Part shown: piece after piece, positions 11,306-22,471 of the stretch
Position numbering within the stretch: the stretch's first letter is position 1
How the letters are laid out: each line of letters begins with the position of its first letter
Assembly: GCA_032719365.1 (NCBI GenBank)
Contig: CM064872.1
Location: 60,340,296-60,404,295 of the forward strand
DNA from: Prinsepia uniflora
Taxonomy: Eukaryota; Streptophyta; Magnoliopsida; Rosales; Rosaceae
DNA: 64,000 nucleotides
Reading direction: 5' to 3'
Made by a program: the position numbers and the translations under genes
Notes under the pieces: generated by a model
The model's database searches: none
What the model saw: the letters and a program-made list of their open reading frames with translations, nothing else
Told to the model about the DNA's origin: nothing

Positions 11306-11518
11306 TTGATGATAATGAAATGAGCATATGGTTAAAAACAATCTACCCCAAAATATTCTACTTTACAACTTCCAAAATTGCCCATATCTATTAAGGAAAC
11401 CTAATAGTAAACCCAATGGCAAAATGGTCTAAACATGCTACAACAAATCCATAAAATACTCAAAAACAAATCCCCAAAGAAACCGTAAAAATCGTAATTA
11501 AGGGTCTGGGTCGTTACA
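11306..11518 (-). mobile_element. Element A, 3' LTR, U3 start
   Basis: 11306-11310 is the right copy of the TTGAT duplication. The rest is the beginning of A's 3' LTR, which on the minus strand starts TGTAACGACCCAGACCC at 11518. AT-rich, no coding. Confidence 0.7.
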
Positions 11519-11873
11519 AACTACCCAACAAGAACTGTGGAAACTAGTCCCACCTTGAAACCTCAGCTCCCACGTGGTCTCTTCCACGTCACAAACCCTC
11601 CACAGAACAAATGTAAAGGGCAAAAACCACCAAACATTACACCTTATCTATCTAATCCTCGATCCAAACAGTCCTCTCACGACGCTCAAAATCCTCTCGG
11701 CCAGCCCCAAAGGTCAACCAACCAAGGCCTCCCCAAGACGTACAGTCTACAAATCCAACAACACTCAAGTAACTTAACAAAAAAGAAAAAGTACCTATTT
11801 ACATAACAGCGAACACACATGCTCGCCCACCTGTGGGTCGACTACGGTCGCTTTGGCCGCACCATGCCCTACC
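11519..11873 (-). pseudogene. Element A, end of gag and polypurine-tract region
   Basis: Read on the minus strand from the right, this continues A's gag, interrupted by L1 at 11874. The frame ends in ..RACVFAVM followed by a stop at about 11801-11799. In Tekay-type elements a similar ARVFAL-like stretch marks the gag-pol border. After the stop only about 280 bases precede the LTR, with no protease, reverse transcriptase or integrase. The bases before the LTR, TTGTTGGGTAGTTT, are a weakened purine tract comparable to B's AGGGGGTAGAT. So A looks like a gag-only element, by design or after loss of pol. Confidence 0.6.
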
Positions 11874-14863
11874 TGACAGGACCCATCCCAATCCACCCCC
11901 CCCCCCCCCCCCCCCCCCCCGGGATTAGTGCGGGATGACCCTGCTCCCGTCTGACACGAAGTGTCAGACAAGGGTCACTGCTACAGTCCACATCCGCTGT
12001 CAACCTGAAGGGCAGTCAAAACATTAAAAGCTGTGAGTGGACAAAACAAGAGTTTATAAAAACATTTTAACGAGAAGACATTTGTACCCTTCACTAAAAA
12101 GCATGCATGCATTCGTAAACCATTTATCCAGAAAACCATAATGAAATCAAGTACATGGGCCACTGCCCAAATCCATAAGGGACTCAGCCCAAATCATAAG
12201 AAACTAACCATACGGGCCACAGCCCAAAACCTGTGTAAACGCACATCATACATCATATCATATATTGCATACATCACATATACATATAATTCACACAACC
12301 AATCCTGTCACGGTTTCCAAAGCTACGCGCGTGCTACCCAGGTCTCAATCCGAGTCTTCTCAAAGTCAAGATCAATGTCCGCAGACCACTGACCCTACCC
12401 GAGGTAATAGTAATCATAGCCTTCCTGAGAGTAAGGAACCCAACTGGGGGGTGACTCCACTCAGTCGGTGCTCCGTGACTACTCCGGGGTCCACCCAGGC
12501 CAACGACCCTCCCCGGAGGAGATAATAGAAGTAAAGGAAGGTATATGAATACATATATATACATAACATAAACATTCATGCCCGGTTCCCTTGAACCATC
12601 ACGTACCATAATGACCTGACAAAGGTTCATGCCGGTTCCCATAAACCGTCATGAACCACAATGACTTTTCCAGAGTTCATGCCGGTTCCCATAAACCATC
12701 ATGAACTTGGAAATCCACGTAGGGTCCCTGACCCGAAATCATCAGTGTAAAACAACTGGGTCTCGTGCCCGAACATATGACTCAACTGGGCACCGTGCCC
12801 GATATCTAAGGGCCAGTCACGACTCCGATCATAGTGATGCGTGCAACCATCCATCCAGGACCGCTCTCAATCCTGGGATGTCGCCGTGAACGAATCAACC
12901 GACGCGACCACCACAAGATCATGGTGCACTCATCACCGATCGTTATCCTGAACCGTTAACACTTCGAAGTCGAGCCTCCCCAGGCTGCCCGACCACGAAT
13001 CGTGCATCGTGACCTCTCCGGAAGGAACACATCCCAAACCGGAGGCGAGCGTCGTATCGTTGATCGCCGTGCACAAAGCATCCGTCGCGACCACGATTTA
13101 GACCCGAAGGTCGTAAATAGCATCATATGCACGAGACAAAACCAAATGGGTCTCATACCCGAGTTTATCCTTTTGAAATCCAAAACCATTTCATTTAGAC
13201 CGATAAAGAAATACAGACCCGTATAGGCACCGTATAAGGCTGAAACCTCGAAATACGTGCTTACACGTAACCACATACAAATGCACCCATGGCATCATCA
13301 AACATGTAATAAAACATATAATAAACATTTATGCCTGCACCAATTTTGAAAACAAAGTCCACTCACAGACCGTCCGAGCCACCGCCTCGATTTACGTGCC
13401 ATTCGGCTCCCCGAGCCGATCACCATCACCGGGACTCTCGAATCTGTCCAAATCGTAATAGAAGGTTACTAACTACTTAATTAACCTCCCACTAAAGCCC
13501 CGTAAATTTCCCGTATTTTTAACTATTTTTAAAACCGAACCTAAACCTTCTGATGCCCCGAAACATATCGAGACGGTGTTCGATCGACTCGAAACCAGTC
13601 CCAAAATGTTCGTTACATCGAATAGATGATTTCGTATGTTGGAACCTTCCCCAGATTAGCTGCCACGCGCCCTCACGCGCCGCCTGAAGTGGCTGCGCGT
13701 GGGCTTCACGCGCCTGCTACAGTACCCGTCTCCTACTTCGGTTAGACTGGTCCGAACCGGTCCGGTCCGATTTTTCCTGCAACTTAGACCAGCGTAACCG
13801 GTCCAGGTCTCCTTCTCCCTCATTTTCGGTCTGTTTGCTTCCATTCCAATTCCTAAATTCCTATTTCTTCATTTCCTATCTAACCCAATCAATCAAACTA
13901 CCTAAAACCTTCGAAATCCGACCGGTTCAATTGAACCCCTCACGGTTCAAAAATCCAAAACCTTCCCCAGGCTTCCTCGACGTCTAACCACCCTCAAATC
14001 CTTCCCAACAACGTCCTAGCAACCTATTTAACTCATTAAAATCGTCCAAATCGACCCATAACAATCAAAACTGAAAATGGATTGAAATCGGTTAAAACCG
14101 ATACCTGCGCACGGTTTTCTCCTCCGCAGTGCACGGCGGTGCTGCCTGGGCTAGCCACCACGTCCAGCCGGTCCTCTTCATCTCTCTGTCCTCTCAGCTA
14201 AGCTCACAGGTCAAAGGTTTGGTATTTGGGTGAGAAATGGGATCGGGTTTGTGTTTGGGAACAAAGAAAATGGACGATGCACGGGGATGGGTTTTGGTGC
14301 ATGAATGGGTGAGGTTGGCCAGTGGATGGGTGACAAGTGTCACTCATCCATTGGTTGCTGAAAAGTTACTGGCCCACTAAAGACAAATGGTCCTCGTAAA
14401 ACGTGTCATCGTGAATAGTAACTTGGAACTTCGGTGAACCGGAACTTCGCCGTCGAACGTCCGAATTCGACGTACCGCCTGTCTATGGATTCGTATCGTC
14501 CTTATCTACGTAACGGTCTTCGGCCCTCGGCCATCGGACCTCCTGGTCAAAAAGTCAACATTTGACTCCATTTAACCAAAATTACCAAAATGCCTCTAAA
14601 CTTCCGAACGTCATAACTTCCTCCTCGAACATCGGAATTGAACGTGCCACCTGTCTATAAACTCGTGACGTCACGAACTACGTCACGGTCATCGGTCAAA
14701 GTCTATTTGACCGCCCGATTGAAAAGTCAATGTTTTGCCACCACCAAGGGCAAAACGGTCATTTCGCATCGTTCGTCCGATTTTGCTCTACTAATCACGG
14801 ATTAGCCTCACTAATCGTGATTAGTCACTAATCTAATCATGGAATTTGGGACGGGTCGTTACA
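11874..14863 (-). repeat. L1 3' LTR
   Basis: 2,990 bp. On the plus strand it runs from TGACAGGACCCATCCC to ..GGGACGGGTCGTTACA. It carries a 25-C run (11896-11920) where its partner has six C, and lacks about 75 bp present in the partner (around 17850-17930). It contains the 21-bp hairpin at 11949-11969, ATGCATGC near 12110, the CACTCACAG box near 13365, a 12-base-arm palindrome near 14326-14351 and a GATTA/TAATC cluster at 14802-14838. The 102- and 106-codon open frames inside recur in the other LTR only because the LTRs are copies. Confidence 0.93.
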
Positions 14864-14881
14864 ACCTTCCCTCCTTAATTA
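14864..14881 (-). other. L1 polypurine tract
   Basis: On the minus strand the bases just before the 3' LTR read ATTAAGGAGGGAAGGT. This is the plus-strand priming site, and L2 has the near-identical AAGAGGGGAAGGT. Confidence 0.85.
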
Positions 14882-17704
14882 ATTTCGTCCTCGAAATTCC
14901 AACCGACCTAAATCCAACCGTTCTTCCCTCCTTAATTAGTTTCGTTCTCGAAACTCCAACTATCCTGATTCCACATCCACATCATGGAAATAATTCGATA
15001 TCACGACACGTGTACACTCGTACACCAACTAACCAGAATAATACTTACTCGTCTGCACCCAGACGTACCACCAACACTCACGTCGTATCGACTACACTCG
15101 ACCACGTCGAATAACTGTAGTCATACGTCCCGAATTGACACCACTTGTCAAATCTACCATTTCGTTAACACAACCAACTAGACGGTTCCCTTCTCAATCA
15201 CTAATATATCCTGACGTCTGCTCCCACTGGGAGTCATCAGACCTCACTCAACGATCCACGCTGACACCTCCAACAGACCGTCACCACTTGACAGTCGTCA
15301 GTCAAAAACTAACACTATACTCACTCGTGATTACAATAACTACCAACTTACTCAACCTGAGTACACGTTTACCAACAAAATACTCGATCGGTGTGTAACT
15401 GGACCCACCAGAATCACTATGACCCAATGCACAGTATCCAATGTTCAGTTCACGTACACGACTAATCCAATGGTATCGGGACTAAGCCGACTACCAACAC
15501 GCTCACCAACGTACCCCTGGTATAACCTCTATACCGTCACCAGGCAAGACAAGTCTACCTGGTATTGTACCCCGATCAACGTACAAGGTACGTACATCTA
15601 CCCATCAACCAGACTACAACCACTTAGGTCATAGTCAATCACGTTTCAGTTATGGAATTCACTTGTCCAATCCAGCATTAGACAAATCGAAACTCCAACC
15701 CATCATCTATTTCCAGATCCGAATCCGAATTCGTAATTTCATAAGAAATCCCGAATCCAAACCCAGAATTCATATCCATAACCATGTCAACATCCGAATC
15801 CAAAATTGTCATTCCGTAAGCTAGCATTTGGAATAACCATTCCGAACCCAAATTCATAAAAAAAAAAAATCCACAGTCAAGCTCTAGAATCAAATCCCGA
15901 ATCGTCACCCAGAATCCGATTCCAAAACCCAACTCCAGAAATCCTTTTTCAATTTCCAAAATCAAATCCTAAATCGTCATCTAGAAATCTGATTCCAAAA
16001 CTCGAAATCTCATTCAGATCTACCGAGACGTACCAAAATTGAACCTCTCGGTTACCTGCTCAACCGATTACCCTATTACCATCGATTGACTTCATAGAGA
16101 AGCCAATCCCAATATCAACATATCTAGGCTGACAAAATCCGCCCTCGTCGGAAAACTACTCGCCTGAGTAATATACCATACGGGATTTACCTCGAAAAAA
16201 AGTTCCGTCCCATCATGTTCCAGTCAAACTCTCCACCTATCTGGATCATCAAAATTACGATCCAGATCCATAACGATACCCAAAGTCCTAAACCAATTCC
16301 CACATCTAAACAGATCAATCAACGACGAGACACGCCGAGACTGTGAGTTCTCATTGATTATCTCGTATCGATCCTTGTAATTCCACCGAGGAAAATCAAA
16401 GATGATACAAGACTATGACATCAAAATTCATCCTACGTGAATGCAACCAAAACCCTGTTGCACTCACCACATCATGTAAACCAACAACGTCTGCCACCAA
16501 GCAGAAAATGAGAAATCTCAGTCATCCAACTTCGATATATTCAATTCTCCGGATGGCCCAAGATAAATCACGGGTCCACCAACCAATACACGATCGGTGT
16601 ACTAGTGGCAACCAACAACATCTACATCATCAACATCATCTACCATCATCAATCATGGTAGAATCTGAGAAGTCACCCAAAATGACTTCGAAATACCCAA
16701 TACCAATGCGGAAAACCCGCGTTCCATTCGTCACCTCAATCGCAACCTCTTGCGATTTCGAAGTTCCAACAAGATTGGAAGCAATATACCCGGACATCAA
16801 CCACGTGTCCCCTAACCAATTTAACTCTATTTGAGATCCACTCTGGGACCACAGATACCAAACATAAGCCCATCATGACGGATGTGACTCAACGTCATCA
16901 CAATCACCGGCACCAGCACCAGCGCTAGTACCAGCGCCAACGCACTATCATCAACACTAGTATCAATATCAGCATCGGCACATGTGCAAAACTGACAACC
17001 CTGGATCTCCGCTCATACTGAACGACGATCCCGTACCTCTGCTCGAATAGGAGAAACTCTGCCTCCCTTGTACCCAACAACTCTGGGTACAGTCACCCTA
17101 ACAACTCATACGAGAATAGGAAACGTCCCCTGAACGTCCCCGATTCCCAACAATCGTAACTACAACCACTCTCGGTAGTAGTGCCTGCCACACACTCGTG
17201 CAGACCTCACTACCAGACATCACTATCGAGACTCCGCATCCAACGAAATCAACCGTTCGTACCAACTATTCCGTCTCCCACTCAGGGATTCCATCGACAA
17301 GTACCAACCCTGATAACTTGTCCAACCAAACTCTAACCAGTCGTAACTCGACTCAACCAAATCCGATAATCGGATAGTCACAACATCTAACCAGTCGTCG
17401 GAACCTATCCTACGACATCATGAAAGATGATCCCAACTAACCATCTCACGATCCAAACTCTTAACGTAATACTACGTTTACCATTCGTAGGGTTCCACAC
17501 TGTCAACCCTGACAGAACTATGGCAACCCCGGCATCTAATGCGAAACCAATACATTTCTCGATACAGTCCTACTACTATCGTACCGGCACCCCACCTATC
17601 AGGTTGACCACGAACTATAGCCCATTGAGATATCACATCCTCGACCTGCGTACGGAGTATTGCGCAAAATACGCTCTGGAATTCAGAGTAACATGAGCAA
17701 CCAT

Positions 17705-17773
17705 GCTCTGATACCACGCTGACAGTATCAGAGCATCTTGGGTATCCGATGAGCTATCCGAGCTCTGATACCA
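17705..17773 (-). other. L1 primer-binding site, present twice
   Basis: The complement of 17762-17773 reads TGGTATCAGAGC, matching initiator tRNA-Met, three bases from the LTR end. A second identical TGGTATCAGAGC lies at 17705-17716, preceded by CTGTCAGCG, itself a copy of LTR end plus spacer. L2 has one site in the context GTCAGCTTGGTATCAGAGCA, which matches the inner L1 copy better. Confidence 0.85.
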
Positions 17774-17776
17774 CAC

Positions 17777-20700
17777 TGACAGGACCCATCCCAATCCCCC
17801 CGGGATTAGTGCGGGATGACCCTGCTCCCGTTTGACACGAAGTGTCAGACAATGGATATTTCCGACCTTTGCCCTCCCGGGCTATCAGAGTACGCCAGGA
17901 TCCGGAGGAGGCATGTGATATCTCGGTCACTGCTACAGTCCACATCCGCTGTCAACCTGAAGGGCAGTCAAAACATTAAAAGCTGTGAGTGGACAAAACA
18001 AGAGTTTATAAAAACATTTTAACGAGAAGACATTTGTACCCTTCACTAAAAAGCATGCATGCATTCGAAAACCATTTATCCAGAAAACCATAATGAAATC
18101 AAGTACATGGGCCACTGCCCAAATCCATAAGGGACTCATCCCAAATCATAAGAAACTAACCATACGGGCCACAGCCCAAAACCTGTGTAAACGCACATCA
18201 TACATCATATCATATATTGCATACATCACATATACATATAATTCACACAACCAATCCTGTCACGGTTTCCAAAGCTACGCGCATGCTACCCAGGTCTCAA
18301 TCCGAGTCTTCTCAAAGTTAAGAGCAATGTTCGCAGACCACTGACCCTACCCAAGGTAATAGTAATCATAGACTTCCTGAGAGTAAGGAACCCAACTGGG
18401 GGGTGACTCCACTCAGTCGGTGCTCCGTGACTACTCCGGGGTCCACCCAGGCTAACGACTCTCCCCGGAGGAGATAATAGAAGTAAAGGAAGGTATATGA
18501 ATACATATATATACATAACATAAACATTCATGCCCGGTTCCCTTGAACCATCATGTACCATAATGACCTGACAAAGGTTCATGCCGGTTCCCATAAACCG
18601 TCATGAACCACAATGACCTTTCCAGAGTTCATGCTGGTTCCCATAAACCATCATGAACTTGGAAATCCACGTAGGGTCCCTGACCCGAAATCATCAGTGT
18701 AAAACAACTGGGTCTCGTGTCCGAACATATGACTCAACTGGGCACCGTGCCCGATATCTAAGGGTCAGTCACGACTCCGATCATAGTGATGCGTGCAACC
18801 ATCTATCCAGGACCGCTCTCAATCCTGGTATGTCGCCGTGAACGAATCAACCGACGCGACCACCACAAGATCATGGTGCACTCATCACCGATCGTTATCC
18901 TGAACCGTTAGCACTTCGAAGTCGAGCCTCCCCAGGCTGCCCGACCACGAATCGTGCATCGTGACCTCTCCGGAAGGAACACATCCCAAACTGGAGGCGA
19001 GCGTCTTATCGTTGATCGCCGTGCACATAGCACCCGTCGCGACCACGATTTAGACCCGAAGGTCGTAAATAGCGTCATATGCCCGAGACAAAACCAAATG
19101 GGTCTCATACCCGAGTTTATCCTTTTGAAATCCAAAACCATTTCATTTAGACCGATAAAGAAATTCAGACCCGTATAGGCACAATATAAGGCCGAAACCT
19201 CGAAATACGTGCTTACACGTAGCCACATACAAATGCACCCATGGAATCATCAACCATGTAATAAAACATATAATAAACATTTATGCATGCACCAATTTAG
19301 AAAACAAAGTCCACTCACAGACCGTCCGAGCTGCCGCCTCGATTTGCGTGCCATTCGGCTCCCCGTGCCGATCACCATCACCGAGACTCTCGAATCTGTC
19401 CAAATCGTAATAGAAGGTTACTAACTACTTAATTAACCTCCCACTAAAGCCCCGTAATTTTCCCGTATTTTTAACTATTTTTAAAACCGAACCTAAACCT
19501 TCCGATACCCCGAAACATATCGAGACGGTGTCCGATCGACTCGAAACCAGTCCCAAAATGTTCGTTACATCGAATAGATGATTTCGTATGTTGGAACCTT
19601 CCCCAGATTCCCTGCCACGCGCCCTCACGCGCCGCCTGAAGTGGCTGCGCGTGGGCTTCACGCGCCTGCTACAGTACCCGTCTCCTACTTCGGTTAGACC
19701 GGTCTGAACCGGTCCGGTCCGATTTTTCCTGCAACTTGGACCGACGTAACCGGTCCAGGTCTCCTTCTCCCTCATTTTCGGTCCGTTTGCTTCCATTCCA
19801 ATTCCTAAATTCCTATTTCTTCATTTCCTATCTAACGCAATCAATAAAACTACCTAAAACCTTCGAAATCCGACCGGTTCAATTGAACCCCTCACGGTTC
19901 AAAAATCCAAAACCTTCCCCAGGCTTCCTCGACGTCTAACCACCCCTCAAATCCTTCCCAACAATGTCCTAGCAACCTATTTAACTCATTAAAATCGTCC
20001 AAATCGACCCATAACAATTAAAACTGAAAATGTATTGAAATCGGTTAAAACCGATACCTGCGCACTGTTTTCTCCTCCGCCGTGCACGGCGGTGCTGCCT
20101 GGGCCAGCCACCACGTCCAGCCGGTCCCCTTCATCTCTCTGTCCTCTCAGCTAAGCTCACAGGTCAAAGGTTTGGTATTTGGGTAAGAAATGGGATCGGG
20201 TTTGTGTTTGGGAACAAAGAAAATGGACGATGCACGGGGATGGGTTTTGGTGCATGAATGGGTGAGGTTGGCCAGTGGATGGGTGACAAGTGTCACTCAT
20301 CCATTGGTTGCTGAAAAGTTACTGGCCCACTAAAGACAAATGGTCCTTGTAAAACGTGTCGTTGTGAATAGTAACTTGGAACTTCCGTGAACCGTAACTT
20401 CGCCGTCGAACGTCCGAATTCGACGTGCCGCCTGTCTATGGATTCGTATCGTCCTTATCTACGTAACAGTCTTCGGCCCTCGGCCATCGAACCTCCTGGT
20501 CAAAAAGTCAACATTTGACCCCATTTAACCAAAATTACCAAAATGCCCCTAAACTTCCGAACGTCATAACTTCCTCCTCGAACGTCGGAATTGAACGTGC
20601 CACATGTCTATGAACTCATGACGTCACGAACTACGTCACGGTCATCGGTCAAAGTCCATTTGACCGCCCGATTGAAAAGTCAACGTTTTGCCACCACTAG

Positions 20701-20816
20701 GGGCAAAACGGTCATTTCGCATCGTTCGTCCGATTTCGCTCTACTAATCACGGATTAGCCTCACTAATCGTGATTAGTCACTAATCTAATCATGGAATTT
20801 GGGACGGGTCGTTACA
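17777..20816 (-). repeat. L1 5' LTR
   Basis: 3,040 bp, the upstream LTR in the sense (minus) direction and so the one carrying the promoter. It starts at 20816 as TGTAACGACCCGTCCCAAAT and ends at 17777 as ..GGGATGGGTCCTGTCA. It contains the same landmarks as its partner: hairpin at 17829, ATGCATGC near 18055 and 19283, CCACTCACAG at 19311-19320, palindrome near 20278. W-box-like TTGAC and TGACG motifs cluster at 20500-20680. Confidence 0.93.
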
Positions 20817-21225
20817 CTACCGGCCCATTGGTAGTCGCCTGATTCCCCAATGATATAGTGGAAAAATGTGTCGTCACCTAGTAAGCCCACTCTGTAATAC
20901 CCTGACTAGTAGCACCATCGTCTAGACAATAAGAACACTCCTGCTTGAAATGCACAAGCTCTCCACAAAAAAAAAAAAAAAACCATCCCCGCTACTTCGA
21001 GCAGCTCGTTTGACATATCCCAACCCTAGGTCAGAAAAACTTGAACTGTTACCGCTAGAAGAACCGGAGCTAGAAACACCCATCTTAGAAGCTCCTTGAG
21101 TAAACAAGTTATCCTCTTGACGCTCTCGACATTGCCCATAATCTTTGTACCATCGCTGCTGGGATTCTGCCAAGCTCATCTCCACTTGAAACGCCACATC
21201 CAAACAGAGTCTGCAGTGTGGTGAA

Positions 21226-21796
21226 TGTAAAACTTGTGAGCTTAGGAAGCAAGAACGGTGAGGAAGACTCGTGAGCTTGGGAAGTAAGACCGGTGAATAA
21301 TCCCACATCGCTCGGGGAGGAAAAGGTGAACTGCTCTATATGTGTGGGCACATATGTTCCTGCCACGAGACGTTTTGAGAGCTCACTAGCATTGGATTCC
21401 TTTGCACTCCAAAGTTAAGCAAGATTAGGGTGGAGCAATCCCAAGACGGGTGACTTACTAAGAAGTTGCACGTGAGTTCCTAAAAACAAAACTGTGAGGG
21501 CGTGGGCCCAAAGCGAACAATATCGTGCTAGAGGAGTCGAGTCGTGAAAGAATAGTATCAGAGCTGGACCCCAACCGGAAGTGCGCCAACGACGATGCTA
21601 GGCCACAAGGTGGGTGGATTGTAAGACCCTTGAGCTTGGAATGCAAGAACGGTGAGGAAGACTCGTGAGCTTGGGAATCAAGACTGGTGAACAGTCCTAC
21701 ATCGCTCAGGGAGGAAAAATTAAAGTGCTTTATATGTGTTGTCATGTATCTTCCTAGTACGAGGCCTTTTTGGAGCTCACTCACTTTGGATTCCTT
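21226..21796 (+). mobile_element. Cassandra-type TRIM retrotransposon
   Basis: A short element inserted in A's gag with a perfect duplication GTGAA (21221-21225 and 21797-21801); the gag reading continues across the joined flanks. The 5' LTR spans 21226 to about 21552 and contains cccacatcgc, gagctcact and the 5S-like block, then aactgtgagggcgtgg and caatatcgtgctag. All are landmarks of plant Cassandra. A primer site (TAGTATCAGAGC, 21553-21564), a roughly 40-bp interior and a purine-rich caaggtgggtgga (21606-21619) follow. The 3' LTR (21620-21796) stops before the 5S-like block. There is no coding capacity. The LTR also holds a direct repeat of about 35 bp (gtgagctt..gcaagaacggtgagg). Confidence 0.9.
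21407..21480 (+). ncRNA. 5S-rRNA-like block in the Cassandra LTR
   Basis: The stretch from ctccaaagttaagcaaga to gggtgacttactaagaagt follows plant 5S rRNA from its box A region (AAGTTAAGC) to box C (GGGTGACC...GGAAGT). It is only part of the 5S sequence and is diverged, so it is a retrotransposon promoter module (RNA polymerase III type), not a working 5S gene. Confidence 0.85.
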
Positions 21797-22456
21797 GTGA
21801 ATGCTCCAACTAGCACTGATATCCGAATCTTACTCCGAAGACCAGTCAGAAACTGACGAATCCTACTCGCCATAATCGCCACCAAATGCTGTGTGTACCA
21901 TGGTAGATCCAGGAACCTCTGCTCATAATGAGCAATAGTCATGTCCCCCTACTCCAGTTGTAAGAACACCATCTCCATTGTATCTCAATAAAAATGTGGA
22001 TAAAAATGACCCATGAAAAGCCCTTTGAACACCACCCAAGTCACAGTAGTTTCTTCCAAACTCGTCAACAATAAGGTCTACCGCCACCTCTATGCAAAAC
22101 CACCTAAGAAAAATGAGGCTGTCTTAACCATATCCTTAATAGGGCAATGCATCACCCAAAAAATTATCTCAAAGTGTGCAATCCACTCACCAGCCACCCT
22201 AGGATCCAATGCATCCATAAACTCAATTGCTCCAAATTGATGGGCCCTCTCGATATCTGCCTCCTTATGGAAGACAACATCTAATGCATGATCAAACTTA
22301 TCAATGACGTCCTCCCACCTAGTTTCCCTATCCTCATCCTCATTAACAAGGTACGAACATGGTTGTCGTCGTGGAGGCATAATGTCTGATAAGAGCCAAA
22401 CGTCAGAACGAAAACTACTATACACAACAAGTGTGCGACCCACAGGAAAACCGAGT

Positions 22457-22468
22457 GCTCTTATACCA
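22457..22468 (-). other. Element A primer-binding site
   Basis: The complement reads TGGTATAAGAGC, one base off the initiator tRNA-Met site. It lies three bases from the LTR edge at 22472 and on the gag side, giving the order LTR, primer site, gag on the minus strand. Confidence 0.8.
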
Positions 22469-22471
22469 AAT

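Larger units (their letters stand above)
14864..17776 (-). mobile_element. L1 internal region, non-coding
   Basis: 2.9 kb between the LTRs. No frame exceeds about 140 codons and none resembles gag, protease, reverse transcriptase or integrase. Several stretches are shared with L2's internal region: the complement of 15466-15530 matches 57880-57940 (cgtgttggtagtcggcttag). A non-coding interior conserved between two copies is typical of LARDs. On the minus strand a TTTCGAGGACGAAATTAATT stretch just before the purine tract resembles the corresponding region of Tekay/Del elements. Confidence 0.85.
11874..20816 (-). mobile_element. L1: complete coding-free LTR retrotransposon (LARD)
   Basis: The 8,943-bp element has a perfect 5-bp target duplication CTACC (11869-11873 and 20817-20821), two LTRs of about 3.0 kb, a tRNA-Met primer site beside the right LTR and a purine tract beside the left one. 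Both signals place the sense strand on the minus strand. The internal 2.9 kb has no recognisable gag or pol. Comparing 12121-12840 with 18073-18792 by eye I count about 16 differences, roughly 2%, so the insertion is fairly recent. The host is A's gag. Movement would require proteins from another element; Tekay-like B is a candidate (inference). Confidence 0.93.
20822..22380 (-). pseudogene. Element A gag pseudogene (Tekay/Del-like)
   Basis: The start is ATG at 22380, giving MPPRRQPC.., a familiar start for gag of Tekay/Del elements. The next block contains FMDALDPRVAGEWIAHFE, matching the conserved gag core (..DP..A..W). A stop interrupts at about 22090. Downstream, 21797-22010 and 20922-21225 carry FLTGLRSKIRIS, TTLQ and LDVAFQVEMSLAESQQRW, all recognisable gag. 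A serine-rich stretch and a zinc-knuckle remnant (HFKQECSYC) follow near 20960. A 16-A run at 20967-20982 disturbs the frame there. The gene is split by a Cassandra insert (21226-21796) and by L1 (11874-20816), and ends near 11799. No pol follows. It cannot make an intact protein. Confidence 0.8.

Noticed and set aside
12334..12642. 102- and 106-codon minus-strand frames that recur at 18286-18594, 12956-13276 and 18908-19228
   Set aside because: They look conserved only because the two LTRs of L1 are copies. Other L LTRs do not keep the frames and the sequence resembles no protein known to me.
16415..16834. 139-codon plus-strand frame inside L1
   Set aside because: It is antisense to the element, has no recognisable domain and is not evident in the homologous part of L2.
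17705..17773. tRNA-Met gene fragments
   Set aside because: Only 12 bases matching the tRNA 3' end occur, next to LTR ends; these are primer-binding sites.
21407..21480. A functional 5S rRNA gene
   Set aside because: Only part of 5S is present and it is diverged and embedded in Cassandra landmarks, so it is a retrotransposon module.
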